DNA of 64,000 nucleotides, from contig CAIOAN010000010.1 of NCBI GenBank assembly GCA_903855995.1, forward strand, positions 1 to 64,000. Reading direction: 5' to 3'. This document shows, in pieces, positions 15,001-27,000 of this stretch. Numbering within the stretch: position 1 is the stretch's first letter; the number at the start of each line of letters is the position of its first letter. The stretch comes from an uncultured Opitutia bacterium (GTDB taxonomy: Bacteria > Verrucomicrobiota > Verrucomicrobiia > Opitutales > UBA953). The position numbers and the translations under genes were made by a program. The notes beneath the pieces were generated by a model. It was given only the letters and a program-made list of their open reading frames with translations, did no database searches and was not told the DNA's origin.

Positions 15001-18000
15001 CGGACTGGATCGTCGTGGCTCCGCCGAGGGTGGCCGTACCACCGAAAGTATTGGTACCGCTGAGATTACGAAGCGCACCATTTGAGGCGGAGCCCGGGCC
15101 GGTGACCGTGAGGGCCTCGGCGCCGACGGAGATCCCGCCCTGAAGTTCGAGCGAAGCGCCGGAGGCCACGGACGTACCGCTGCCCGTCGTGCCGAGCGCG
15201 GTCGCATGACCGATGCTCAGGATGCCCGCGTTGACGTTGGTGACGCCCGTGTAAGTGTTGGCACCGAGCAACGTGATCGTGCCGGCGGCGCTGTTGGTCA
15301 GCGTGCCGGAGCCGGCGATGATACTCGAGGTCGCATAGCTACCCGTGCGATTGAAGACGAGCGCAGCGTTATTGGTGATCGTGCTGGCCGTGGCGCCGAG
15401 CGTACCGGTCGAGGAACCGGCGCCAACCTGCAGCGTGCCGGCGGCGATGGTCAGCGAGCTGGTGAAACTGTTGGTGCCGTCGAGGATTAGCGTATCGCTG
15501 CCGGAACCCGACTTCGTGAGCGTGCCGGAGACAAGGAGGCCGGTGACATTCTTGAGCGTGCCGCTCTGGAGCGTAAGGGTATCCAGCGGGTAGACCGTGC
15601 CGATGGCGTGTCCGGTCATGTCGACCGTGCCGCCGTTAAGGACGAAGTTGGCGGTCGTGAAGACCGTGGAGCCCTTGATGACATTACCCGCCATGGTCAC
15701 CGTGCCGCCGGTGATCGTGACCGTATTGTTCGTCGTGGCCGCGGCGGTCGTGGTGTTCTTACCCAACTGGATGGAGAACGAGCCCGTGTTGCCGATGGTG
15801 ACCGTGCCGCCGGAGATGTTCAGATTGCCGACATAGGCCGTGAAGACGCCGGCGAAGGAGTCCGTGACCGTACCGATGGCGAGAGCCCCGGCCCCGATGG
15901 TCGTCGTGCCGCCGCCGATGTTCCAAGCATAGGTCATCGTCGGCGACGTGACGTAAGCGGAATTACTGCGGGAATCGGCGAAGAGCACCGTCGTCGCATC
16001 GAGGGTGCCTTGGTTGAAGTTGAAGATGACCGGCGTCGCAGCGCCACGGGAGGAGGCACCGAGCGAGAAGGTGCTGAGCAGGAGGTCGGCGTTGTGTCCG
16101 TTCAGATCCAGCGTCTGCGGGCCACCGGCGCCCGTACTGGCGGTGCCATAGGCGAAATTGAAAGCCGCTCGGCTCACGCCGTCATACGCACGCACCTTGA
16201 GTGCGCCATTGGTGGCGGCCGGATTGAAGGTCACCGAAGCCACGTCGCGGCCGCCGGTGCCGATGTTCACCGTGTTGACATTGAGCGTGGTCAGGCCCGA
16301 GCCGAGCAGGACGACGTTGTTTGGCTGCGCCGTACCTGTGTAACCCTGTTGGTTGCCGACGTTGAAGGAAGCACCGCGGATGAAAGTGACCAGCGTCGTC
16401 GGGGTGACGCCCGTCGGGATCGGGAAATACATCGTCGCGAAATTCGTGGCGATGTTCGTCCCCGTCGGGTTCGCGACATTGAAGGCCCCCGAGGCGCCGA
16501 GGTTGGCGCTGATCGAGCCGAGGCCGGTGATGTCAAAGAGCGCGGTGTTGCCATAAGTCGCGCTGGTCGAGCCACCGACCTGGAAGATCGCCCCGGCGCT
16601 ATTGACGACCAAGGCGCCGCCGCCGTTCATGACCAGGCCCGTGAGGCCGGTGGACAACAATGGATTGAAACCGACGGTGAAGTTACCGTTGACCGTCAGC
16701 GTCTTGCCCGTGCCGACGGTGATTGTGCTGGAAAGAGCGTTACTCGCACGGGCCTGGAAGGAACCGAACGTGGCGCTGCCGTTGGTCAGATCCAAAGAGG
16801 CGAGCATCGGCGACCCGATCGAAGGCGCGAGATACAGCGTGCCCGTGGTATTGAACTGACCGTCCGCGGAGGTCGCCACGGTGCCGGTGTTGCCAAGAAT
16901 CACCGAGCCACTTCCCGTCACCGAGGTGCCGACGGGCAGCGTATAAGTATTGGAACGATTAAAGACGAGTGAGCCGGAGTCGGCGATGGCGCCTGATCCG
17001 AGCGTTCCAGTGGTCCCGCCCGCACCAATCTGCAGGGTGGCCGTGGAGGCGATGACGGAATTGCCGGAGTAAGTGTTCGTGCCGGTGAGCGTGAGGGTGC
17101 CGGTACCGTTGACAGTCAGGCCGGTCTTGCGCGTGCCCAGACCGAGGACGTCCTGGATTGTGCCCGCGAAAGTCGTGTTGGCACCCGCGTAGACGAAGGA
17201 ACCGTCCGCGCTCGTGCTGCTATTACCGATGAGCTGGCTCGCCGCGGTGGCGCCAGCGCCGACCGTGAGCGAGGTGACCGTCTGCGTGAAACCGTTGAGG
17301 TCGAGAATCCCGACCGAGCCGGCGCCGCCGAGCGTGAGGGCGCCCAGGGAGAAGGCGTTATTGGCGCCGAGCTGAGCGGTGCCGCTCGTGATGACGGTGC
17401 CGCCGGTGTAGCTGTTTGCCGTGGCGAATTGGAGCGTGCCGCCGCCGGTGAAGGCGATGCCGATCTTGCGGGTGGAGTCAGGCTCCGCGAACACACCCCC
17501 GAAGGTGACGACGCCGGAACCTGCGAAGGTAAGCGTCGAGGTGCCGATCGCCGAATTGGTGACGGTCTGGTTAGCCGCCGTGCCGAGCGTGCTCAGGCTG
17601 GTGAGCGACTTGCTGGTGCCGTTGAGGTCGAGTGTGGCGCTGTTGCCGACACTGCCGAGCACGAGGATCGTGGAATTAGTCCAGGCGGCCACGCTGCTAA
17701 TGGTGAGCGTACCCGACTTGACGGAGGTCATTCCTCCGTAGGCGTTGGAGCCCGCCAGCGTGAGGTTGCCTGATCCCGTCATGGAGCTCACCAAATCGCC
17801 GGCGCCGTTGACCGCCGTAGTCAGGGTGTAGCTGCCGGAGCGATTGATGACCAGGGTGCCGTCGTTGCCGACGGCCAGCGCGCCGCCGAGCGTGCCGGAG
17901 GCGCCGCCGTTGCCGACCTGGAGCGTCGCACCGCTCGCAACCGTGGAGCTGCCGAGGAAACCGTTGGCGCCCGTCAGGATGAGCGTGCCGGCGAGGACCG

Positions 18001-21000
18001 AGAGATTACCGCTGCCATTGATCGCGGAGCCGATCGAAGCCGTGCCCGGGAGATTGACCGAAAGCAGGCCCGCATTGCTGATGGCACCCGCACCGCTGAT
18101 GGAGCCGCCCGTACCGAGCTGCAGGGTTTCGCCGCTGGCGATGACCGTACCACCGGAGTGCGCGAGGTTATTGGTGACGATGAGCGTGCCGCCGCCCTGG
18201 GCAGTGAAGGAGCCCGCGCCCGAAGTGGTGCCAGCGAAGGTGGAGGTATCTCCGCGGGAGAAGACTAAAGCGGCGCCCGAAGCGATCGCCGTGGCTCCGG
18301 GGAGTGCACCGCCGATGCCGATCTGGACGGTGCCGGCCTGGATGGCCGTGCCGCCGGAGAAGGTGTTGTTGCCCGTCAAGGTGAGCGTACCCACCCCGGA
18401 CTTGATGAGCGAAAGAGCGCCCGCAGCGCCATCCGCGAAGACACCGGCGAAAGCATTGGCGCCGGCGAGGTTCAAGGTGAGCGCCGCAGCGGCAGCGCCG
18501 CCGTTCTGGACGACCGGCGAGCCGACCGAAGCGTCGGTGGCGAGACCCACGAGGGTGGCCGCGTTGCCGTTCAAGCTCAGTGAGCCGGTGGAAGCCGGAC
18601 CGAAGGTCAGCGTGTTACCGACATCGATGGCGCCGGCCGAGCCGAGCACGATGGCGCCGTCGTTACGAATCTGCAGGTTACCCGAGAGGGTGTTGGCCGC
18701 ATTAAGGCTGAGCGTGCCGCCGTTGACCACCAGGCCGCCGGTGAAGGTATTGCTCGCATTGAAGACGAGCGCGCCCGCGTTGAGGGTGACGATACCGGAG
18801 AGGTTGTTCGAATTATTGAAGGTCGCGGAGCCCGTACCGGACTTCGTGAGGCTTGCGGAACCCGCGATGCCATAAGAACCGCTGAAGGCGTAGTTCAGGG
18901 TGGAGTTATTGATAACGACACTGATCGGATCGACATTGCCCTCACTGATCACCACCGAGGTGTTGCCGGCACCGGCGCTATCATCGAATCGCACCGCGTC
19001 ATTCGACCAGAAATCAGCGAATGATCCGTCGGAGAGCTTGAAGTTCTGCGCGCCCAGACCGTGGGAGGGCGCGGCGATGTGCCAGACATTATCCGTCGAG
19101 GCGTTGGCGAGGACTCCGGCCCACTTAGGAGAGTCACCGGTGATGGTGAGGGAGATCTGGCTGAGATTGTCATCGACCAGCGTGGCGATCTGACGGGCGC
19201 TGAGTCCCGTGATGGAACCCGCCGCGAGCGTGAACGCGCTATGATCATTGAGCGAAGCGTAGCTCAGCAGATTGAAAGTGCCGTTGCTGAGGACGCCGCC
19301 GAAGGTGGCGTAGACGGCCACCGAGCCCGCGCCGCCGTTGGCCGTGATGGCACCCGCGGCAAACGTCGAGGCGTTCACCCCGAGGTCGACGTTGGCGATA
19401 CGGAGCTTGGCGGTGTCGCCCGACGCGGCGCCGAGCACGAGCGTGCCAACGGAGAGGCTGCCCGACACACCGTCGCCGGCGATGACCGTGCCGCCGCTGG
19501 CGACCGTGACAGTGCCAGCGAGCGCGCCCTTGCCACCGAGCGTGGCGTTAGTGGCGACGGTGGCCGTGACGCTGGCATCCGCCGCGCCGTTGACGATCAT
19601 CCTGCCGCCAGTGATGGAAAGCGCGACAGGTCCGGTGATCGGCCCGCCCAAGGTGAAGGTACCCGTGCCGGCCTTGACGATGCTGCTCGAACCCGAGCCG
19701 CTGACCGAGCCGTCGAAACTGGAATTCGCCCCAGTCGTCAGGACGCCCGTGGAACCGAGGGTGAGCGCGGCCGCCGTGGCGCCGACGCCGTTGAAGGTCG
19801 GAATCGTCTGGGTCGTGCCATTGAGGTCGAGCGTCGCCCCGGCGACGTTGGCGATGGTGACCGTGGAATTAGGTGAGAACGCCCCGTTCGCACCGGCTTG
19901 GAGCGTGCCTCCGTTGATCGCGGTGGCGACCGCGTAGGTGTTGGCGCCCGAGAGGGTCCAGACACCGGCACCCGACTTCGCGACACTGGCCGCGCCCGTG
20001 AGCGCGGTCGTGATAACGCCGTTACCGGCGCCGGAAAGCAGTACCGCCTGATTGGTGGTGTCGGCGCTCTGGGCGTTGACGTTGCCGTTGAGGGTCAGCG
20101 AGCCAGCATCGGACTGCAGCGTGAAGGCACCGCCGTTCTGGGCGGTGAGATTACCCGCCCAGGTGTTGACACCCGAGACATTCCACAGGATCGGCGTGGT
20201 CACCGCGACCGCGGTGACGGACACCCCACCCTGCACCTGCAAGGCGGCGGAAGCATTGATCGAGACGGAAGCAGCCGTGCCGAGAGCCGTGTTATTGCGG
20301 AGGTTCAGGGTGCCCGCGTTGACGAGCACCGCGCCGGAGTAGCTACCCGCGCCCTGGAGGGAAAGCGTGCCGACATCATTCTTGGTGATACCGCCCGTGC
20401 CCAAGGTGAGATTATTACCAATCGAAATCGCGCCCACACCGCTAATGGTGAGGTTGACGTTGGAACCCGTGACGCCGCCCGAGAGGGCCAAGCTGCCCGC
20501 GTCGGCATTGAACCGAGCATCCGTGAGCATCGTGATGAGCCCGCTGACAGTGTTGGCACCCGAGATATTGCGGAGCACGCCTGAGGTGGCCGAGATCCCC
20601 GTCCCGGAAACCGTGATCGGCTCAGGCGAGGAGATGCCGCCCTGCACTTCCAGTGCGGCGCCCGCCGAAACGACCGTCCCGCCAGCGTTCGTGCCGAGGG
20701 CCGCGTTATTCTGAATATTAATGACGCCGGCGTAGAGATTGGTGACGCCGGAGTACGTGCTCGCCCCCGTGAGGGTGAGCTTACCGGAGCCATCCTTGAA
20801 TAGCGCGAGCGGACGATACAGACCGTCGTTGATCGAGCCCGCGAAGCTCGTGGAACTGGTGGAGGCGAGGGAAAGGACCGAGACGCCCAGCAACTGGCCG
20901 GAGTCCGTGATGACGCCGCCCGCACCGGCCAAGGTGCTGATGGCCACATTGGGTGTGCCGTTAAAGTCCAACGTACCCCCGTTGATGACCAGCGCACCGT

Positions 21001-24000
21001 CGTAACCGGTATCGCCGCCCAGAGCGCCGGCGTTACCGATCTTCAGCGTGCCCGCGTTGACGGTCGTGCCGCCGAGGTGCGTATTGGCGCCCGAGAGGGT
21101 CTGCGTGCCCGCGCCGGTCTTCACCAAGGCGAGATTACCGGTCAAGTTGCCGGCGTAAGTAAAGTCACCCGTGTAACCAATGAGGGTGTTCGGTGCGTCG
21201 ATCGAGAGCGTGATCGTCGACAGGGTCGCACTGCTGTTGGTGACCGCGGCCGTCTGGGTCGAGTAACGCGTCAGACCGCCTAGGGTCTGATTGAATCCGC
21301 TGAGGTCGAACGTGGCGGCGGCGCTGGTGCCGACATCCAGCATCGGCCAGGTACCCGCTCCGCGGTTCGTCTGCGTGGCCAGACCACCGCTGGCACCCAG
21401 ATACATGTTACCCTGATAAAGGACGAAGTAATCCATCGTGCCGCCGCCCGAGAAGACGACGTTACCCACACGGGAACTGACCGTCTGCCCGGCCGCGGCA
21501 TTGACCTGACCGTTGAAATACAAAGTCGCACCAGCCGTGCCGAAAATACCGCCCGCGCTCACGGTGTTATTCACCGTGACCGTGCCGTTGATGATGCCGG
21601 AACCCGCGGTCGCCGTCATGTAGAAGGCGCCCGAGCCGCTCACCCCGTAGGAGTTACTGAGGGTGACAGGATTGGAAAGTGTCGTGCCGGGAGCGATGAT
21701 GAGCTGCGCCGCGCTGAACATGTTGACCGAACCGGAGCCAAAGGCGCCGGTCGCACCGTAAGTGACGGCCCCCTGGCCGCCAATATAGGTGTTACCGCTG
21801 TAACTATTGTTCGCATTGTTGAGCGTCAGGGCACCCGAGCCCGTCTTGGTCACCGCGATGCTGCCGGTGATCTGCGAATTGATGATCAGGCCGCCGGAGG
21901 CGTTGTTATCCCACTGGTGGAGAATCAGGTCGGGGCCACCGGAGGTGATCGTACCGTTGTTGATTGTGACCGTGTTCGCGGCCACCGTGGGCGTGACAAG
22001 CAGACCGCCGCTCGCAATCGTAAGACCGGCGGTCGCATCAAGGATGACAGTCGCCGCGCTGTTGAAGCGGAGGGAATTGATGTTGAGCGGGCTGGCGCCG
22101 ATGGTGCTGGCCGTGCCGCTTTCGACATTCGTACCCGCCGAGGAAGCGTAGCCTGGATTGTAGGCCGCCAGCGCGCCAATGACGCCGCCCGTGACCGCCG
22201 CGAAGCCCGCGCCGGTATTGACCGTGGCGTAGCCGCCGAGGATACCGGCGGAGCCAGTGTTCGTCGTGGTCATGGAACCCGTGCCGATATTCGTGGCGCT
22301 GACCTGGAGATCCAAGCCCGAGCCGGGCACCGAGCGGGTGATGCCACCGAGGCTGACGGAGAGCGACGTGCCGCCGTTCAAAGTCCCGGCGACGATTGAG
22401 CTACCCGGCAGCAAGGTCGTGCTCGCGAAGGACTGCGAACGCACGCCCGAAGTGGCATAATTTTTCAAGCCCAACGTGCCGCCGCCGAGGACGAGCGGGC
22501 TGTTGATATTGATGATCGTGCCCGTGGAGTTCACACCGCTCCAGTCGAGGAGGATCGTGCCGCCCAAGATGGTGGTCGCGCCGGTATAATTGGCCGTCTG
22601 GGTACCCGAAAGAATCTGCTGAGCCGGACCGGTCTTGGTCAGGCCGCCGGAGCCGAGGGCACCGACACCGCCGTAAATCCAGCCGGTGAAATTGTAACCC
22701 GTCGCGCCCGAAAGCGTCAGCGTGTAACCGTTGAGGTTGACGATGCCGTTGCTCGGGGAAGTCGTCGTGGTGGTATTCGCACCGCGCAACGCCGGAAGGG
22801 TGACGTTCATCGCGAGCTGGAGGGTCGCGCCGGCGGCGACGTTATCGGGGAAGCCGATGGTCGCCGCGGAGTTCGCGATCAAAGCCGGGGCGGCATAACC
22901 CGCGTTGAACGGATTCGCGTTATTCAGGATGAGCGTGCCGCCGTTGACGAAGACGTTACCCGTCGAAGTGTTGATACCGTTGAGCTGCAGGAAGCCCGTG
23001 CCTTCCTTCTGCAGGACACCCGTGCCGTAATTACCAATGCCCTTCGTGAAGACGACGGGCGTGGCGGTGGTGAGCGTCAGTCCGGTATTCGTAGCGGTGG
23101 CCGGCTGGCTAATCACAAGGTTAGTGCCATCCGTGATGCTCAGAATCTGCGTGCCGTTAGGGATTCCCGTGCCGCTGATGTACATCCCCGCCGCCAGACC
23201 GGTGGTACTCGTGACTGAAACCGTGTTCTGTCCATTGGTCGTAGCGCCGCCGGCGGCGGTACCGACGCCGACGCCGTTGGTGCTGAAATAGTTGGTACCG
23301 CTGAGGAGCGAGACGACGGTCAGGTTGGTCGTGGCCGACAAGTCCGCGTTAGCCGGTAGCACCGTCGGGTCGAGACGGAGGGTCTCATTGCCCATCCAGA
23401 TCAGCGGGCCATTACCGAAAGCGGCGTAGGGCGTCGTACCCGGTGCGGTCTGCACCGCGGAGAAAGAATAGCCGGCCCCCAGCGTCGTACCGCCGGTGTA
23501 GGTGTTGGCGCCCGTCAGAATCGTGGTGCCATAGCTTGTACCGGTCGTGCCGCTGTTGGCGGAACCGCCGGCGAGAACGACGGCAGCGTTACCGGTGATA
23601 GCGTAAGGGTAGGTGAAATTCGCACCGCCTCCGCCGAGGCGATAGGTAGCCTGACCGCTGACCACATTCGGGGTCAGCGTACCGGCATAAGTCAGATTAT
23701 CATTCGAACCCAGGAAGAGTCCCGAAGCGTTCAGCGCCCGGAAGTCGAGATTCTCACTGGCGGTGCTGGTGCGGAGCGCAATCGTGCCCTGCGAGCCGTA
23801 GCCGATCAGCGGGATGAGCGAGCTCTGGATGTTGCCGGCAAACCCGGGGATGATCGAGCCGTACTGACCCAGGTTGACGACCGACGGCGAACCCATGTTC
23901 GCGACGGTATCGAAACGATAGGCCCCCGAACCGACGGTGTAAGAGCCCGCCCAGCCGGTGTTATCGGCCGTGAAGTTGATCGTGCCGTCACCGTAGCCGC

Positions 24001-27000
24001 TGTTCGCGTAGATGGCATAGTTGCCGTAGAGCTTGGCGCTGACAGTACCGATTCCGGTCTGCGAACGGATCGCGGAGTCGCCCATCAAGGTCAGGTTGCC
24101 CGCGAGCGTCGCACCGTTGTCGATGCGGAGCACGCCGTGCGCGACAGTGGCACCGGTACTTTCGGCCCAGCCGCCGCCGATGACATACCAGTTGCGGGTC
24201 AGCGTGATGGCTTGTGCGAACAGGAACTGGCCGCCGTTGTTACCGTAAATATAAACATTGCCGTTCGCTCCCGTGCCAAACGGCTGGGTGACCGCGGTGC
24301 TGGCCAGGTAGACGCGCTCGCCGCTGATATAGGTGTTACCCGTATAGGTGTTATTGGCCCCCAGGAGCACGCTGCTCTTACCCGCGCCGATCGCGAGGCT
24401 GCCACGGTAGGTGACGTCGGTGATACCGCTCGCGCTCTCACCGAGCACCGCGTTGATCGTGAGCGTGTTGCCCGTGTTGAAGATGACGAGTTCCTTGCCG
24501 GCGCCGGGCACGATCGTCCCCTGCCCTGCCGTCGTGCTGAGCGAGGAGGAGGCAGCGGCGCTACCGATGAGGATACCGCCCGTCGAAATGGTGAGCGTAT
24601 TCCCAGCGGTGATGACCAAGTTCGCCGCAGTGGCGGCAACATTGCGGAAACTGGCGATCGTCTGGTTGGTCCAGGCGGTGGTGTTCGTGACCTGGAAGTC
24701 GACGTTCGTACCCGCCAAGGTGGAGGGAACCGTCGCGGCGCTCGAGGCCGTGTAGGCCGCGGTGGTACCGGTCTGGCCGACGCCGACGATGAAATTACCG
24801 GTGGTGCTCTTGGCGGCCCAATCCGTGACCACGGCGCCGGAAGTCGTGCCGGTGATCGCATAAGCGGTACCGTTGGCGTCGGTCAGGATGGTGTTCGCCG
24901 TGCCCGAGGTCGTGATGGCCCCGTTGGTGGCGCTGAGCGTGCCCAGAGGCTGCGAGACGACCAGCGTACCGCCCGCCGTGCGCGTGATCGCGCCCATAGT
25001 CAGCACCATCGCATAGGAGGCGGCACTGTTGTTGAGATTGATGCCTGAACCGCCGGTGCCGATCGTGGTGCTCACCACCGTCTGGGAGTTCCCCGCGGCC
25101 GCGCCGGTCATGGTCAACGCACCGCTGCCGAACGAGCTCGCGATGACCTGGGCACCGGAAAGCAGGGCGTTGGACTGGGGCGCCGAGGCGCCGCCGAAGA
25201 TGAGGGTCGTCGTGGCCGGCAGAATATTCGTCCAGGTCGGCGACGCGGTGCCGAAGGTCAGCGCCAAGATGCTGACGTTGGTGACCGACGTGGCGGACGG
25301 CCCGGGCGAACCCGCGGCGATCGTCGTCGAACCGGTGTAGGTCTGATTAGCGCTAAGCGTGAAAGTATCCGTGCCGAGCTTAACCAGGCTGCCTGCCCCG
25401 CTCATGATTCCGGTATAGGCTGAGCTCACGCCGCCGTTACCCACACGCAGGCTGATCGGATTAGGCGTAGAAGCGTTGTCGGCCAGCGTCAGGTTGGTCG
25501 CGATGTTCAGGCCACCGACATTAAAGATATGAGAGGAGACCGACTGGTCAAAGACCAGCGTGCCGACGAGGGACGTGATCGAACTACGCGACAGCGCGTC
25601 GCTGTTGGACAGGTTGAGGGTGCCGGCCGCGATGGAGGTCGCACCGGTGAAGGTATTGGCTGCACCCAGGGTGAGCGTGCCGAGACCAGCCTTGGTGAAG
25701 GTGCCGCTGATACCGTTACGCGAACCGCCCGCACCGGTGACATTGCCGATCGTGCCGGCGAGCAGGACGTTATTACCGTTGGTATCGAAGGTGAGCGTGC
25801 CGGAAGGCATCGAAATGCCACCGGGGATCGCCCCTGCGCCACTGGTGATATCCGTCGTGGCACCGGTCGCCCAGCGGATCGTGCCGCCGTTGGCGACAAG
25901 GCCGCCCGCGCTGGCACCAAAATTGGCGCTGATCGTACCGGGGAGCACCGTGAGGCCGCCGGTCGAGGTGAGTTGCAGGCCGCCGGTGAACGTATTCGTG
26001 CCGGTGAGGGTCACGTAGTTGCCGACGATGCTGACATTGCTGGTGACGCCGCCCCCGATACTGGTCGCATACGTCAGCGTGCTGCCGCCACCGCCGAGGC
26101 GATAGGCGCCTGCGATGTAAGGCGTGAGCGTACCGGTGTAGGTCAGGTCGGCCGCGCTGGCGCCGAGTGCCATGCTCGGCAGGAACATCGGTCCCGCGTT
26201 GCTGAAGTCGAGATTGGCCGCGGAGGTCGCCGGGGTGAGGGAAATCGTGCCGAGGCTGTTGCCGTTGACAAAGCGCTGGACGCGGGCGAGGGCCGCGAGC
26301 GAATCGATGGACAGCGCGCCGCCGTTGGCGACATACATCTGGCGGCCGATGTTCACGTTGGCGAACGTGCTCGCGAAGAGCGTACCGCCGGAACTGATGG
26401 TGATGTTACCGTTACCGAAGCCGAGGTTCGTGAGACCCGTGAGGACGTTCGCACCGTTGAAGGTCAGCGTACCCAGGCCGAGTTTGGTGAGGGCGCCGGT
26501 CGTATCGTTGAGCGTCGTGAGCGGCGAGGGAATCGTGACGCTCGCGCCGTAACCACCGCCACCTAGGAGCGTGACCGTGGGGATCGTGCCCGAGGCATAG
26601 GTCCCAGGCGAGGTGATGACGATACCCGTGACGGCACCGCCGCTGATGAGCGCGTAACCCGCCGCCGGCGTTCCGCCTGCGAGCATGCCGGTGCTGCTGA
26701 AGACGACGGCGGGGGCCCCGATATAACCGGCACCGCCGGCGACAGTCAGATTGCCCTGCGTGACCCCGTAGCCAGAAGCCGGCGCGAGGTTCGTCAACGT
26801 CACCAAGAAATTGTTCGAATCGACCTTGATACCGCCGCTGAAGGAAGGAGCGGTGGCGACGGCCGAGTTATCAATGGCCCCGAAGACCGTGGTGGCCACG
26901 GTCTGGTACCCGGTGATCGTGACTGGAAGCACGCCCGGCAAGGCGGCGGTGGCCTTGATAGTGCCGCCCGCGAAATTAAAGAACGTCTGCTGGCCCGTAC

